DNA of 64,000 bases from an uncultured Collinsella sp. (GCA_959019775.1 CAUEPS010000002.1:170481-234480), one strand, 5' to 3'. Counted from the stretch's first letter, positions 15,604 to 23,989 are shown. Notes: a model not told the origin generated them from the sequence alone. A program made the numbers and translations.

Positions 15604-15638
15604 CTTGGTGCAAACCAACCTGTCCCCCACGCACCAAG
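15604..15638 (-). terminator. Hairpin at the oxidoreductase 3' end with GGGACAGG loop
   Basis: CTTGGTGC (15604-15611) pairs with GCACCAAG (15631-15638). On the minus strand the loop contains GGGGGACAGGTTGG. It begins 8 bases after the oxidoreductase stop. It lacks a strong U-tract. Confidence 0.45.
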
Positions 15639-15645
15639 GGGTTGA

Positions 15646-17595
15646 CTAGAGCTCGCAGGCAACCTTGTAGCCATCGCCAATGGCGTCGCGGATATTGCCG
15701 CACTTGTTGGCGTCGCCCAGCACGTGGACAGCAACGCCAGCGGCGGCAAGGTCGTCGGCCAACTTGGTGTTGGGACGATAGCCCATGGCAAGCACCAGCG
15801 TATCGGCATCGGCGATGGTGTGGACCTCGCCATCCTTCTCGTAGCTGATGGCATCCTCGGTAATCTCGGTCACCTTGGCCTCGGTCAGCACGTGAACGCC
15901 CTTGGAGAGCATGCGCGTGATGAGCACCGCGCGACCGGCGCCGCCCTCGTTGGCGGCGAGCGTCTTGGTCATCTCGATAACGGTGACATCGCGATTGGCC
16001 GGCGAGAGGTCATTGACCAACGGGGCCAAGTAATCGGCCGTCTCGCAGCCAACGGTGCCGCCGCCCACGATAACGATCTTCTTGCCCGGGAAAGCCTCGC
16101 CACCCAGCAGGTCGTCAGCCGTCATAACCTGCTTAAAGCCCTGCATGAAGGCCGGAGCGATGGGCTCGGCGCCATAAGCTAGGACGACCTCGTAGCCGGC
16201 GTAGTCACGCTGAATGTCCTCGGCAGTAAGCTCGGTGCCAAATACGCACTTCACGCCGGCCTCGGCCAGGCGACGATACTGATACTTGATCACGCGGGTG
16301 AGTTCCTGCTTTGCCGGCGGAACGGCTGCGATACGCATCTCGCCGCCCGGCTCGTCCTGCTTATCCACGAGCACCACGTTGTGACCGCGCTTGGCGGCAA
16401 TGAACGCCGCCTCCATGCCCGCGGGACCGGCGCCCACAACCAGTACGTTCTTGGCCTCGGCGGCAGGCTCGTAGCCGGCCTCGTCGCGCTCCACGTCCGG
16501 GTTGACGGTGCAGGAAATGCGCTTGCCGAACATGATGCCGTTCAGGCAGCGCAGGCAGCCGATGCAGGGGCGGATGTCGTCGGCGTTGCCGGCAGCGGCC
16601 TTGTTACAGAACTCGGCATCGCACAGATTGGCGCGGCCCATCATGCAGATGTCGGCAGCGCCGTCCTCGATCAGCTCCTCGGCAATCCAGGCCTCGTTAA
16701 TACGTCCGACAGTGGCGACGGGAATGTTGACGTGCTTTTTGATCTCGCGCGAGCAGGCGGCATGCGAGGCCTGCTGGGTACCAGCGGCGGGAATCGCGGA
16801 GCCGCGCTTGATGGTGGTACCGCCCGACACGTGAATCATGTCGACGCCAGCCTTCTCCAGTCGACGCGAGACGTAGATCATGTCGTTGAGGGTCAGGGCG
16901 CCATCGGTGTACTCATCGCCCGAGATGCGGACGTCGATGATAAAGTCCTTGCCGCAGCGCCCGCGAATCTCGGCGATGACCTCGAGCAGGAAGCGCATGC
17001 GGGCGTCGAGCGAGCCGCCGTACTCGTCGGTGCGCTTGTTGTAGAGCGGAGTCAAAAAGCCGCCGAGCATACCGTGGGCGTGCGCCGCATGGACCTCGAC
17101 GCCATCGACGCCGGCCTTCTGCATACGCACGGCAGCGTCGCCAAACTGGTGCGTGAGCTCGTGGATCTCATCGACCGTGATGGGGCGCGGTGCCTCGCGG
17201 GCGTAAGACGGGCCCACAAAGGACGGAGCGATCAAGCGCGGCGTGCCCGGAACGTTAAAAGCCATGTAGGCAGGGTGGAAGAGCTGCGGCATAATCTTGC
17301 AGCCGTACTCATGCACGGCGGCGGCGAGCTTTTCCCAGCCGGGGATAAACGTGTCGTCGTAGCAGCACATGTCGCCCGGCAGATAGGTATAGGTGGGCTC
17401 GACCGTCACGACCTCGGTGATGATGAGGCCCACGCCGCCCTTGGCACGGGCACGGTAATGATCGACCAAATCGTCGGTCACATAGCCATGATCGGCCAGG
17501 TTGGTGGACACCGGCGGCATAAAGACGCGGTTCTTGACCTCGGTCGTACCGACCTTGATCGGGCTAAAGAGCATCGGATAGGCAGAGGACTCCAT
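15646..17595 (-). CDS. NADH:flavin oxidoreductase / Fe-S flavoprotein (old yellow enzyme plus FAD domain)
   Basis: The 649 residues are built like 2,4-dienoyl-CoA reductase, enoate reductase and BaiCD-type enzymes. An N-terminal FMN-binding TIM barrel (FSPIKVGTTEVKNRVFMPP, HAAHAHGMLGGFLTPLYNKR, DEYGGSLDARMRF) comes first. A 4Fe-4S motif follows in the spacing C-x2-C-x2-C-x11-C (CIGCLRCLN onward). The C-terminal half has an FAD site (VLVVGAGPAGMEAA) and a second dinucleotide site (KIVIVGGGTVGCETA). Such enzymes reduce C=C bonds of unsaturated acids, steroids or CoA esters; the substrate is unknown. The ATG at 17595 follows AAAGGAA. Confidence 0.9.
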   Translation of the reverse strand: MESSAYPMLFSPIKVGTTEVKNRVFMPPVSTNLADHGYVTDDLVDHYRARAKGGVGLIITEVVTVEPTYTYLPGDMCCYDDTFIPGWEKLAAAVHEYGCKIMPQLFHPAYMAFNVPGTPRLIAPSFVGPSYAREAPRPITVDEIHELTHQFGDAAVRMQKAGVDGVEVHAAHAHGMLGGFLTPLYNKRTDEYGGSLDARMRFLLEVIAEIRGRCGKDFIIDVRISGDEYTDGALTLNDMIYVSRRLEKAGVDMIHVSGGTTIKRGSAIPAAGTQQASHAACSREIKKHVNIPVATVGRINEAWIAEELIEDGAADICMMGRANLCDAEFCNKAAAGNADDIRPCIGCLRCLNGIMFGKRISCTVNPDVERDEAGYEPAAEAKNVLVVGAGPAGMEAAFIAAKRGHNVVLVDKQDEPGGEMRIAAVPPAKQELTRVIKYQYRRLAEAGVKCVFGTELTAEDIQRDYAGYEVVLAYGAEPIAPAFMQGFKQVMTADDLLGGEAFPGKKIVIVGGGTVGCETADYLAPLVNDLSPANRDVTVIEMTKTLAANEGGAGRAVLITRMLSKGVHVLTEAKVTEITEDAISYEKDGEVHTIADADTLVLAMGYRPNTKLADDLAAAGVAVHVLGDANKCGNIRDAIGDGYKVACEL

Positions 17596-17697
17596 ACAGG
17601 GTTCCTTTCGTTTGAGCCGCTCGGCGGCAGTTGCTAACGTACCTATCGTATCAGTATCCGCCGCATTCGCGGCCAAACATACCCAAACGCCGGTCGG

Positions 17698-17898
17698 CTA
17701 ATGAATACCGCGGCCCAAGTCTTCGGCGATTTTGTCTACGCCCTTAAGTGCGGCGCACGTCTTTTTGTTGGAGCAATGCCCCGTGCAAACGCCACCCTGA
17801 GCGCAGTCGGCGCAGGTGCCCTTGCGGTAGACGCGCACGCATACCGCGACAAACGCAACGCCGATAACAGCCAGTACAACAATATCGATAGGTGCCAT
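17698..17898 (-). CDS. FeoB-associated Cys-rich membrane protein
   Basis: This 66-residue protein has one N-terminal membrane helix (IDIVVLAVIGVAFVAVCVRVY) and a Cys-rich tail (CADCAQGGVCTGHCSNKKTC). That is the form of the small proteins that follow feoB in many anaerobes; a role in iron handling is inferred from that association. It lies 200 bases downstream of feoB in the same direction, beyond the feoB terminator, and AGAGGAGG precedes its ATG. AGTTAACCA just upstream (17913-17921) repeats a word found in the feo promoter palindrome. Confidence 0.8.
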   Translation of the reverse strand: MAPIDIVVLAVIGVAFVAVCVRVYRKGTCADCAQGGVCTGHCSNKKTCAALKGVDKIAEDLGRGIH

Positions 17899-17949
17899 AG
17901 CAAGCCTCCTCTAGTTAACCATCACTTACTTTACCCCATTCTCCACCTA

Positions 17950-17974
17950 CCAAAAAGGGACAGGTTTATTTTGG
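17950..17974. repeat. Small hairpin with GGGACAGG loop
   Basis: CCAAAA (17950-17955) pairs with TTTTGG (17969-17974); the loop is AGGGACAGGTTTA. The stem differs from, but the loop word agrees with, hairpins at 9193 and 15604. Confidence 0.35.
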
Positions 17975-18043
17975 TCGGTTTTATCTGCGGAAACGCCACA
18001 TCTTAACTTCTGGGGCAAAGTAATCTGTCTCCCATGCACAAAA

Positions 18044-18071
18044 AGCCCGGGGTCGCTGGGACACCCGGGCT
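18044..18071 (-). terminator. Terminator of the feoAAB operon
   Basis: AGCCCGGG (18044-18051) pairs with CCCGGGCT (18064-18071). On the minus strand it is followed by TTTTTGTG. It lies 29 bases after the feoB stop. Confidence 0.8.
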
Positions 18072-18100
18072 CGTGAAAAGGGGTTAATCCTTATTCGGAC

Positions 18101-20428
18101 TTAAGCGGAAACTGCGGCGGAAGCAGTGTTGGTCTCGTCCTCGTCGGTCCATGCATGCTTGGGCATGGGACGGAAGATCTGGAAGAGCATCGCAACCAGC
18201 AGCACGATGGCCACAATCGTCCAGATACCAAACTGTCCAAGAACAAGCAAGTTGTAGAACTGGTTGATGAACAGGCCGATCACCCAAGCGAAGGCGCACT
18301 CGTAACCGATGGCGATCGCAGTCCACTTGCCGGAATCCATCTGGTTGCGGATGGTGCCAATGGCGGCAAAGCACGGAGCGCACAGCAGGTTGAAGGCGCC
18401 GAAGGCAACGCAAGCGCCCATGGTGGGGAACATGCCGGCAAACGCGGTCCACAGGCTCGGGTCGGTCTCGCCCGCGTCGGCGACGGACAGCAGCGAGCCG
18501 GCGGTGGCGACGACGTTCTCCTTGGCGACGAGGCCAGAGACAGTCAGCGCGGTGGCCTGCCAGGTGCTAAAGCCGAGCGGGGCGAAGATCCAAGCGACCA
18601 GGTTGCCCAGCATGGCAAGCACGGAGTAGTCCATAAACTCCTCGGGGATGCCGTCCATCGCAGGCAGGAAGCCAAAGGAACCGTTATAGCTACCAAAGTT
18701 GGACAGGAACCAAACCACGACAGTGGACGCAAAGATGACCGTGCCGGCCTTCTTGATAAAGGCCCAGCAGCGCTCCCACACGTGCAGCGCCCAAGAGCGG
18801 ATCGCCGGGAAGTGGTAGGCAGGAAGCTCCATGACAAACGGGGTCGGACGGCCGGCGAAGAGCTTGGTCTTCTTGAGCATGAGGCCCGAGGCGATGACGG
18901 CAAAGACGCCCAGGAAGTAGAAAAGCGGGCTGATCCATGCGGCCGTGGTGGAAGAATCGCCAATGATGGAGCCCATGAGCAGGGCGATGATCGGCAGCTT
19001 GGCGCCGCAGGGGATGAACGTGGTGGTCATGACCGTCATGCGGCGGTCCTTCTCGTTCTCGATGGTCTTGGTGGCCATGACGCCGGGGACGCCGCAGCCT
19101 GAGGACACGAGCATGGGGATGAACGACTTACCGGACAGGCCAAAGCGGCGGAACACGCGGTCCATGATAAAGGCGACGCGGGCCATGTAGCCGCAGTCCT
19201 CCAGGAAGGACAGCATCACGAACAGCAGGAACATCTGCGGCACAAAGCCGAAGATGGCGCCCAGGCCGCCAACGATACCGTCGCAGACCAGCGAATCGAC
19301 CAGGCCACCGTCCTCGGTGCCACCCGCCACGAGGGCGTCGTGCACCATGGTGGTGATACCCGGGACATAGGGGCCGTACTGTGCCGGGTCGACCGAGTCG
19401 GCGTCGTCACCCGCGGCCTCGACAGCCTCATCGTAAGCATCGCGGCCCTGACCGAGCACATACCAACCGTCAGTGCCAAAGAGCTGATCGTTGGTGAAGT
19501 CGGTCACCGTTCCGCCCAGGGTGGAAACGGCGATGTAGTACACGCAGAACATGATGACCACAAAGATCGGCAGGCCCAGGATACGGTTGGTAACCACACG
19601 GTCGATCTTCTCGGAAGTGCTCATCTTGGCCGGGGCCTTGGTGAGGCACTCATCGATGATGTGCGCGATGACGCCATAGCGCTCACCGGTGATGATGGAC
19701 TCGGCGTCGTCATCGCAATCCTGCTCGCACTGGGCGACCAGTTGCTCCACGCGAGCAGCCTTCTCCTTGGTGAGGTTGATGAGTTTGCAGGCGTCTGCGT
19801 CACGCTCAAACAGCTTGACGGCGTAATAGCGACGCTTGTTAGCGGGAACGCTCGCCGGAAGGTTGTTCTCGATGTGCGTCAGAACGTCCTCGATGGAGGA
19901 GTCGAACTTGTGCTCCGGCACCTGCCCCTTGGAAGCAGCGGACTTTTTGACCTGCTCGAACAGCTCCTTGATGCCCTTGTTCTTAAGAGCCGAGATCATC
20001 ATAACCGGGCAGCCGAGCTTCTTGGAGAGCTTGTCCGTGTCGATCTTGTCGCCGTTCTTCTCGACCAAGTCGGCCATGTTGAGGGCGACGACCACGGGCA
20101 GGCCGGTCTCGATAACCTGAAGCGCCAGGTACAGGTTGCGCTCCAGATTGGTGGCATCGACAACCTGGACGACGACATCGGGCTCACCGCTCATGAGGTA
20201 GTCGCGCGAGCATTGCTCCTCGGGGCTGTAGGGGGAAAGCGAGTAGATGCCAGGGAGGTCCGTGATGGTAACGTTCTTGTCGCTTAGGAGCTTGGCTTCC
20301 TTTTTCTCAACCGTGACGCCGGGCCAGTTGCCAACGTAGCCGTTGGCGCCGGTGATCAGGTTGAAAAGCGTGGTCTTGCCGCAGTTGGGGTTACCCGCCA
20401 GCGCGACATGGATCGGAGAATCCGCCAT
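18101..20428 (-). CDS. feoB: Ferrous iron transporter FeoB
   Basis: This 775-residue inner-membrane Fe2+ transporter has an N-terminal G-protein domain: G1 AGNPNCGKTTLFN, G3 DLPGIYSLSPYSPEE, G4 NMAD. A helical GDI-like linker (to about residue 270) and the membrane core follow with two Gate-type halves (YMARVAFIMDRVFRRFG, SSGCGVPGVMATKTIEN and FIPCGAKLPI). The length is usual for the family. The ATG follows AAGGA. It is third in the feoA-feoA-feoB operon; an inverted repeat at 20504-20523 lies just before it, so it may also have its own regulated promoter. Confidence 0.97.
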   Translation of the reverse strand: MADSPIHVALAGNPNCGKTTLFNLITGANGYVGNWPGVTVEKKEAKLLSDKNVTITDLPGIYSLSPYSPEEQCSRDYLMSGEPDVVVQVVDATNLERNLYLALQVIETGLPVVVALNMADLVEKNGDKIDTDKLSKKLGCPVMMISALKNKGIKELFEQVKKSAASKGQVPEHKFDSSIEDVLTHIENNLPASVPANKRRYYAVKLFERDADACKLINLTKEKAARVEQLVAQCEQDCDDDAESIITGERYGVIAHIIDECLTKAPAKMSTSEKIDRVVTNRILGLPIFVVIMFCVYYIAVSTLGGTVTDFTNDQLFGTDGWYVLGQGRDAYDEAVEAAGDDADSVDPAQYGPYVPGITTMVHDALVAGGTEDGGLVDSLVCDGIVGGLGAIFGFVPQMFLLFVMLSFLEDCGYMARVAFIMDRVFRRFGLSGKSFIPMLVSSGCGVPGVMATKTIENEKDRRMTVMTTTFIPCGAKLPIIALLMGSIIGDSSTTAAWISPLFYFLGVFAVIASGLMLKKTKLFAGRPTPFVMELPAYHFPAIRSWALHVWERCWAFIKKAGTVIFASTVVVWFLSNFGSYNGSFGFLPAMDGIPEEFMDYSVLAMLGNLVAWIFAPLGFSTWQATALTVSGLVAKENVVATAGSLLSVADAGETDPSLWTAFAGMFPTMGACVAFGAFNLLCAPCFAAIGTIRNQMDSGKWTAIAIGYECAFAWVIGLFINQFYNLLVLGQFGIWTIVAIVLLVAMLFQIFRPMPKHAWTDEDETNTASAAVSA

Positions 20429-20503
20429 TCAATCCTTCTTCCTTGTGTGCCTGCGCTGCTTTCTCCGCGCAGGCTGGATAATGTGCTTCAAAGATGCTGC
20501 ATT

Positions 20504-20523
20504 AAGTTAGAAAAACCTAACTT
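20504..20523. promoter_or_regulatory. Iron-box-like inverted repeat before feoB
   Basis: AAGTTAG (20504-20510) and CTAACTT (20517-20523) flank AAAAAC. The half-sites resemble those of DtxR/IdeR-type boxes (GTTAG/CTAAC), but the spacing is wider. It lies between the second feoA and feoB. Confidence 0.4.
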
Positions 20524-20551
20524 TATCTGCAGAAATATACATCGCAAGCCC

Positions 20552-20773
20552 TTACTGGACCTCGACGACGGCCGCCTCCTCCTTGCGGATGGAAAGCTCG
20601 TAGCCGCGTACGTTGATCTCGACCGGATCACCGAGCGGCGCGACCTTCACGACCTTGAACGAAGTGCCCTTGATGAGCCCCAGGTCCATAAGGTGGCGGC
20701 GAAGCGCACCCTCACCGTGAAGCTTGACGATGGTGGAGCTCTCGCCCACCTTAACGTCACCCAACGTCTTCAT
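20552..20773 (-). CDS. feoA: FeoA domain protein (second copy)
   Basis: This 73-residue SH3-like FeoA protein (LGDVKVGESSTIVKLHGEGALRRHLMDLGLIKGTSFKVVKVAP) is thought to act on FeoB in the cytoplasm. It is directly upstream of feoB and 39 bases downstream of another feoA-like gene. The ATG follows AAAGGGGG at good spacing. Two tandem feoA genes with one feoB are common in anaerobes. Confidence 0.92.
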   Translation of the reverse strand: MKTLGDVKVGESSTIVKLHGEGALRRHLMDLGLIKGTSFKVVKVAPLGDPVEINVRGYELSIRKEEAAVVEVQ

Positions 20774-20812
20774 CCTCTTGTCCCCCTTTCGGTTTTTATG
20801 AAATACTGCAGA

Positions 20813-21055
20813 CTAACCGACGGTCATGATGTGCATGGCAACCTTGGAATCGATGCCAAAACGTGCGCCCAGCACCGTGACGATGATATTGGCACCACTC
20901 GAGCTCACCACGTGGATTTCGTTGCCCTCGACAAAGCCGAGGTCCTTGAGGTGGTGTTTCATGTCCTCATTGCCCTTTACACGAGACACGCGCACGGTTT
21001 CGCCCGCTTTTACCATCGAAAGCGGCATGGCCGGCATCTGCGGTCCGCAAGACAT
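20813..21055 (-). CDS. feoA: FeoA domain protein (first copy)
   Basis: This 80-residue FeoA-type protein (MPLSMVKAGETVRVSRVKGNEDMKHHLKDLGFVEGNEIHVVSSSG) has a short N-terminal extension containing one Cys (MSCGPQMPA). It is the first gene of the iron(II) uptake operon. The ATG follows AGGAG. A long inverted repeat at 21097-21152 precedes it and is the likely site of metal-dependent control. Confidence 0.9.
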   Translation of the reverse strand: MSCGPQMPAMPLSMVKAGETVRVSRVKGNEDMKHHLKDLGFVEGNEIHVVSSSGANIIVTVLGARFGIDSKVAMHIMTVG

Positions 21056-21096
21056 GAGTTGCTCCTAACGTCAGTTCTTCCTCAACATCGACGCGT

Positions 21097-21152
21097 AAAA
21101 AGTTAACCACGTCTATGTTCGCTATAGTAAACTAGCACGTGGTTAACTTTTT
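21097..21152. promoter_or_regulatory. feo promoter with perfect 16-bp inverted repeat
   Basis: AAAAAGTTAACCACGT (21097-21112) is inverted exactly at 21137-21152, with a 24-bp AT-rich spacer holding a TATAG-like -10. It lies 42 bases upstream of the first feoA. It is probably bound by an iron-responsive repressor, although the sequence is not a standard Fur or IdeR box. Confidence 0.55.
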
Positions 21153-21203
21153 GGAAAGGGTCCCCATTCAGATTTCGAAAAAGTTTCCTATATGAAACAA
21201 AAA

Positions 21204-21234
21204 GGCGCGGCAAAGGACCATCCTTTACCGCGCC
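21204..21234 (-). terminator. Terminator of the HPr-like gene
   Basis: GGCGCGGCAAAGGA (21204-21217) pairs with TCCTTTACCGCGCC (21221-21234), 13 of 14. On the minus strand TTTTTG follows. Confidence 0.8.
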
Positions 21235-21243
21235 CTATCATGC

Positions 21244-21492
21244 TTAGAGCGAGAGATTTCTGATCGATGTGACACAGGAGGCCTCATCCACGCCCGAAAC
21301 GCGGAACACGATGTCCTCGCCGCATTCGCCACAGAGTGCCATGAGCCCTATAACGTCGCGGCCATCGACATGACGATTGCCAATCGAAACCGACACGTCA
21401 CTACGATGCTTGGCGATAATGTCATAAAGCAGCGCAACCGGGCGGGCATGCAATCCCAACGGATCTTTAATCGTCTTTGTAAACTCGACCAT
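21244..21492 (-). CDS. HPr family phosphocarrier protein
   Basis: This 82-residue protein carries the HPr active-site motif GLHARP, whose His is phosphorylated by enzyme I of the sugar phosphotransferase system. At the regulatory Ser-46 site the protein reads DGRDVIGLMAL where Bacillus HPr has LKSIMGVMSL, so the Ser is replaced by Asp. That would prevent, or mimic, Ser phosphorylation. The ATG at 21492 follows GGAGGGG; a longer reading to 21537 has no ribosome site. It stands alone, without other phosphotransferase genes nearby. Confidence 0.88.
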   Translation of the reverse strand: MVEFTKTIKDPLGLHARPVALLYDIIAKHRSDVSVSIGNRHVDGRDVIGLMALCGECGEDIVFRVSGVDEASCVTSIRNLSL

Positions 21493-21595
21493 GTCCCCTC
21501 CCACGACATCGCACATTCGGCCGGCAAACCCAGCCACGTGGTAGCTATTGTAGCGTTAGATGCTTGTCGAGAGCTCCTCTGAACACCTCGTGGGC

Positions 21596-21803
21596 AAAAA
21601 GTGGCAAATATGAGTACTGCCACCAATTTAGTAGCAGCAAAATCGAGAGCAAATTGCCTAATTTGAGCGATTCGAAGAGGTTGAAAGCTGTCAAACGCCC
21701 TTTAAAGGGGGTTAGATAAATTGATTGTGAGCCCATTTTCGCTCAAAACAGACCGAAAAATATGGCACCTTTTTTGCAGCAGTACTCATATTTGGCATTT
21801 TTT
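21596..21803. repeat. 208-bp element bounded by 25-bp inverted repeats
   Basis: The arms 21596-21620 and 21779-21803 match at 23 of 25 positions and share CAAATATGAGTACTGC. The AT-rich interior has no open frame. This form suggests a small non-autonomous mobile element or a structured RNA. No target-site duplication was recognised. Confidence 0.5.
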
Positions 21804-21838
21804 GAACACGGGGTCCAAAACCATGCCCCAAAACACAA

Positions 21839-21866
21839 AAGGAGGGGCCTCGTAAGGCCCCTCCTT
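21839..21866 (-). terminator. Terminator of the APC permease gene
   Basis: AAGGAGGGGCC (21839-21849) pairs with GGCCCCTCCTT (21856-21866), and TTTTGTG follows on the minus strand. Confidence 0.85.
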
Positions 21867-21913
21867 AGGAAAGGGAATCGATTTATTCCACAGCCGTAGA
21901 TTAATCCTAGCCG

Positions 21914-23377
21914 CTACTCCATCATGTCGAGGACGGAGGGGCGCAGCTCGCTCTCGGCAGCCTCGGGATCGGTCTCGCGCAGACGGTTGATATAGCGGTT
22001 GTACCACATCACGGCAAGGCCCAGGAAGACAACCACACCGCCAACGTTGTAGACCAGCGTCAGCCACAGCGGCTGATCGAGCGGAATTGTGCCGCAAATA
22101 AGCACGAAGCAGAAGACCACAAGCAGGAATGCAGCAATGACCAGGCCAAAGGCACGCGAGCCCATGCGGAAGCCACGGGGAGCAGCGTCGAAGTTCTTGC
22201 GCAGCATAAAGTAGGCAAGCAGGATCAGCAGCGGCGGGAGCAGAGCGGTGGCAGCCGTCATGTTGGTGACAATCATGAGCAGGTCGTCGAGGTTACCAGA
22301 GCCCAGGGCCGGGATGATCAGGATGGGGACGACGATGGCGAACTGCAGCCAAGCGGCGCGGGCAGGAATGCCGTGCTCGTTGAGCTCGACGATCTTGCTA
22401 CCAAAGACGCCCTTGGGGATCTCGGTGAAGAAGACCTTGATGGGAGCGGAGGTCCACATCATGAGGGAGCCCAGCGTGGCGGCGAGAAGGATCAAGCCGA
22501 TGGCGCGCGTAGACACTTCCATGGGAATGCCAAAGTGGGCAAAGACAGCACCGAATACGTCGAAGATACCGGTGGAGATGGCAACGCCGCCCTCGGGGAT
22601 GAACAGGTTAACCAGCAGTGAAGCGCCTGCATACAGAAGGCCGATTGTCAGGCCGGCGATAACGACGGTGCGCACGAAGGCCTTGACGCCACCCTTAAGG
22701 TCGTTAAGGAACACGCCGACAGACTCAGCGCCGCCAACGCCCTGGATGATCCAGGCAAGCGTACCGAAGAAGCCCCACGCAGTTGCGAAGTTGCTCATGT
22801 CGGGAGCCATGTTAGCGGGAGTAGGAGCCGTAGCGAACTCAACGCCGCCAAAGGCAGCAGCCAGGGACAGCAGGATGAACACGGCGGTCAGGCCGAGAGC
22901 CGCGGTCGAACCGAAGGAGGAAATGGAGCCGATCCACTTAGCGCCCTTGGTCGAAACCCATGTGGCGATAGCAAAGACGACGATCTCGATAATGGTGATC
23001 CACAGCTGCGAAAGCTCGGCGTTGGCACCAAAGAACACGTAGCTCGCGTAGATGATGACGTTGGGCAGGACGGACGCAAAGAAGAACAGGTTAACGAACC
23101 AGTAGCTAAATGCCGTCAGGAACGCCCAGCGACCACCCATCGAGGTCTTAACCCATGCGTACACGCCAGACTCGGAGTCCTTGTTGAGGCCGACGAACTC
23201 GGCAGTAACCAGGGTATAGGGGACAAAGTACAAAAGCGTGGCGAAGAAGAACGACGACGCAGCTGCCAAGCCGATGGCCGCGTTGTTGTTGATGATGTTC
23301 TTGATACCGAACACGGCGGCGACCGTCATGCCCAGCAGAGCGAACGAACCAATCGTTCCTCGTTTTTCAGAGCTCAT
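21914..23377 (-). CDS. APC superfamily amino acid permease/antiporter
   Basis: This 487-residue integral membrane protein has about 12 helices. The N-terminal region (GTIGSFALLGMTVAAVFGIKNIINNNAAIG, then GLNKDSESGVYAWVKTSMGG) resembles the glutamate/GABA antiporter branch of the APC family. It ends in a soluble acidic tail. Substrate not determined; amino acid uptake or exchange is likely. The ATG at 23377 follows GGGAGGG; a TTG four codons earlier overlaps that ribosome site and is rejected. Monocistronic. Confidence 0.88.
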   Translation of the reverse strand: MSSEKRGTIGSFALLGMTVAAVFGIKNIINNNAAIGLAAASSFFFATLLYFVPYTLVTAEFVGLNKDSESGVYAWVKTSMGGRWAFLTAFSYWFVNLFFFASVLPNVIIYASYVFFGANAELSQLWITIIEIVVFAIATWVSTKGAKWIGSISSFGSTAALGLTAVFILLSLAAAFGGVEFATAPTPANMAPDMSNFATAWGFFGTLAWIIQGVGGAESVGVFLNDLKGGVKAFVRTVVIAGLTIGLLYAGASLLVNLFIPEGGVAISTGIFDVFGAVFAHFGIPMEVSTRAIGLILLAATLGSLMMWTSAPIKVFFTEIPKGVFGSKIVELNEHGIPARAAWLQFAIVVPILIIPALGSGNLDDLLMIVTNMTAATALLPPLLILLAYFMLRKNFDAAPRGFRMGSRAFGLVIAAFLLVVFCFVLICGTIPLDQPLWLTLVYNVGGVVVFLGLAVMWYNRYINRLRETDPEAAESELRPSVLDMME

Positions 23378-23413
23378 AAGCCCTCCCAATCATCTGTTAA
23401 ATGTCATCTAAAA

Positions 23414-23444
23414 CCGTCCGAGCTGCAAGTGCAAACACGGACGG
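23414..23444 (-). terminator. Terminator of the beta-galactosidase operon
   Basis: CCGTCCG (23414-23420) pairs with CGGACGG (23438-23444), and TTTTAG follows on the minus strand. It lies about 90 bases beyond the ebgC stop. Confidence 0.6.
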
Positions 23445-23530
23445 CGCACCTGCTAAGGGGAATGGGGAAAAGGGAGTCAACAAAGCCATCCCCCTTAACG
23501 GCGCGAAGCAAACGTCCAGGCGGACGAATA

Positions 23531-23986
23531 CTACTTGTTGGGGAAGGAATAACCTTCGACTGTCACGTGCAGTACCACGACGCGGGGATCCGCGGCATCG
23601 GCCACGACACGGTAGGCCTCGTCAATTTCGACGACGGCAACGCCGCCGGTGGGAATCGTCACGGTCTCCCCCGTACCCTCAAAGCGCTCGCGATCATCGA
23701 TATCGCTGTAGGCGCGCGTACAGGTAAGATCGGCCTTGGAAGCCACCTCAACGGTCAGATTGCCGTCGAGCGGGGCGAGCACGGCATGGTAGCGACGGTG
23801 ACCGACCAGATCGGCAGTAGCCGCCTCGTGGGCGTTCACCCACCAATACACCAGCGAGTCGCCGATAGAGTACGCCACATCGTGCTGCAGTTCAGAAACG
23901 CCGTCGAGTGCCTGACCGGTACGCATCCACTTCTTGACGGACTTCATCTGGGCGTCGAAATCGGCACGCGAGTTAAAGATATGCAT
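23531..23986 (-). CDS. ebgC: EbgC/YhcH-type beta subunit of beta-galactosidase
   Basis: This 151-residue cupin-like protein of the YhcH/YjgK/YiaL family (LVYWWVNAHEAATADLVGHRRYHAVL, ITHV-type C-terminus VVVLHVTVEGY) is known in E. coli EbgC as a small subunit needed for full activity of the large beta-galactosidase. It starts 3 bases after the stop of the large subunit, with its GGAGG inside that gene's last codons, so the two are translationally coupled. Confidence 0.88.
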   Translation of the reverse strand: MHIFNSRADFDAQMKSVKKWMRTGQALDGVSELQHDVAYSIGDSLVYWWVNAHEAATADLVGHRRYHAVLAPLDGNLTVEVASKADLTCTRAYSDIDDRERFEGTGETVTIPTGGVAVVEIDEAYRVVADAADPRVVVLHVTVEGYSFPNK

Positions 23987-23989
23987 GAC

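Larger units (their letters stand above)
21493..21913. other. Gene-free 421-bp region holding an inverted-repeat element
   Basis: No supported gene. Contains the inverted-repeat element 21596-21803 and the terminator of the permease gene at 21839-21866. Confidence 0.55.
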
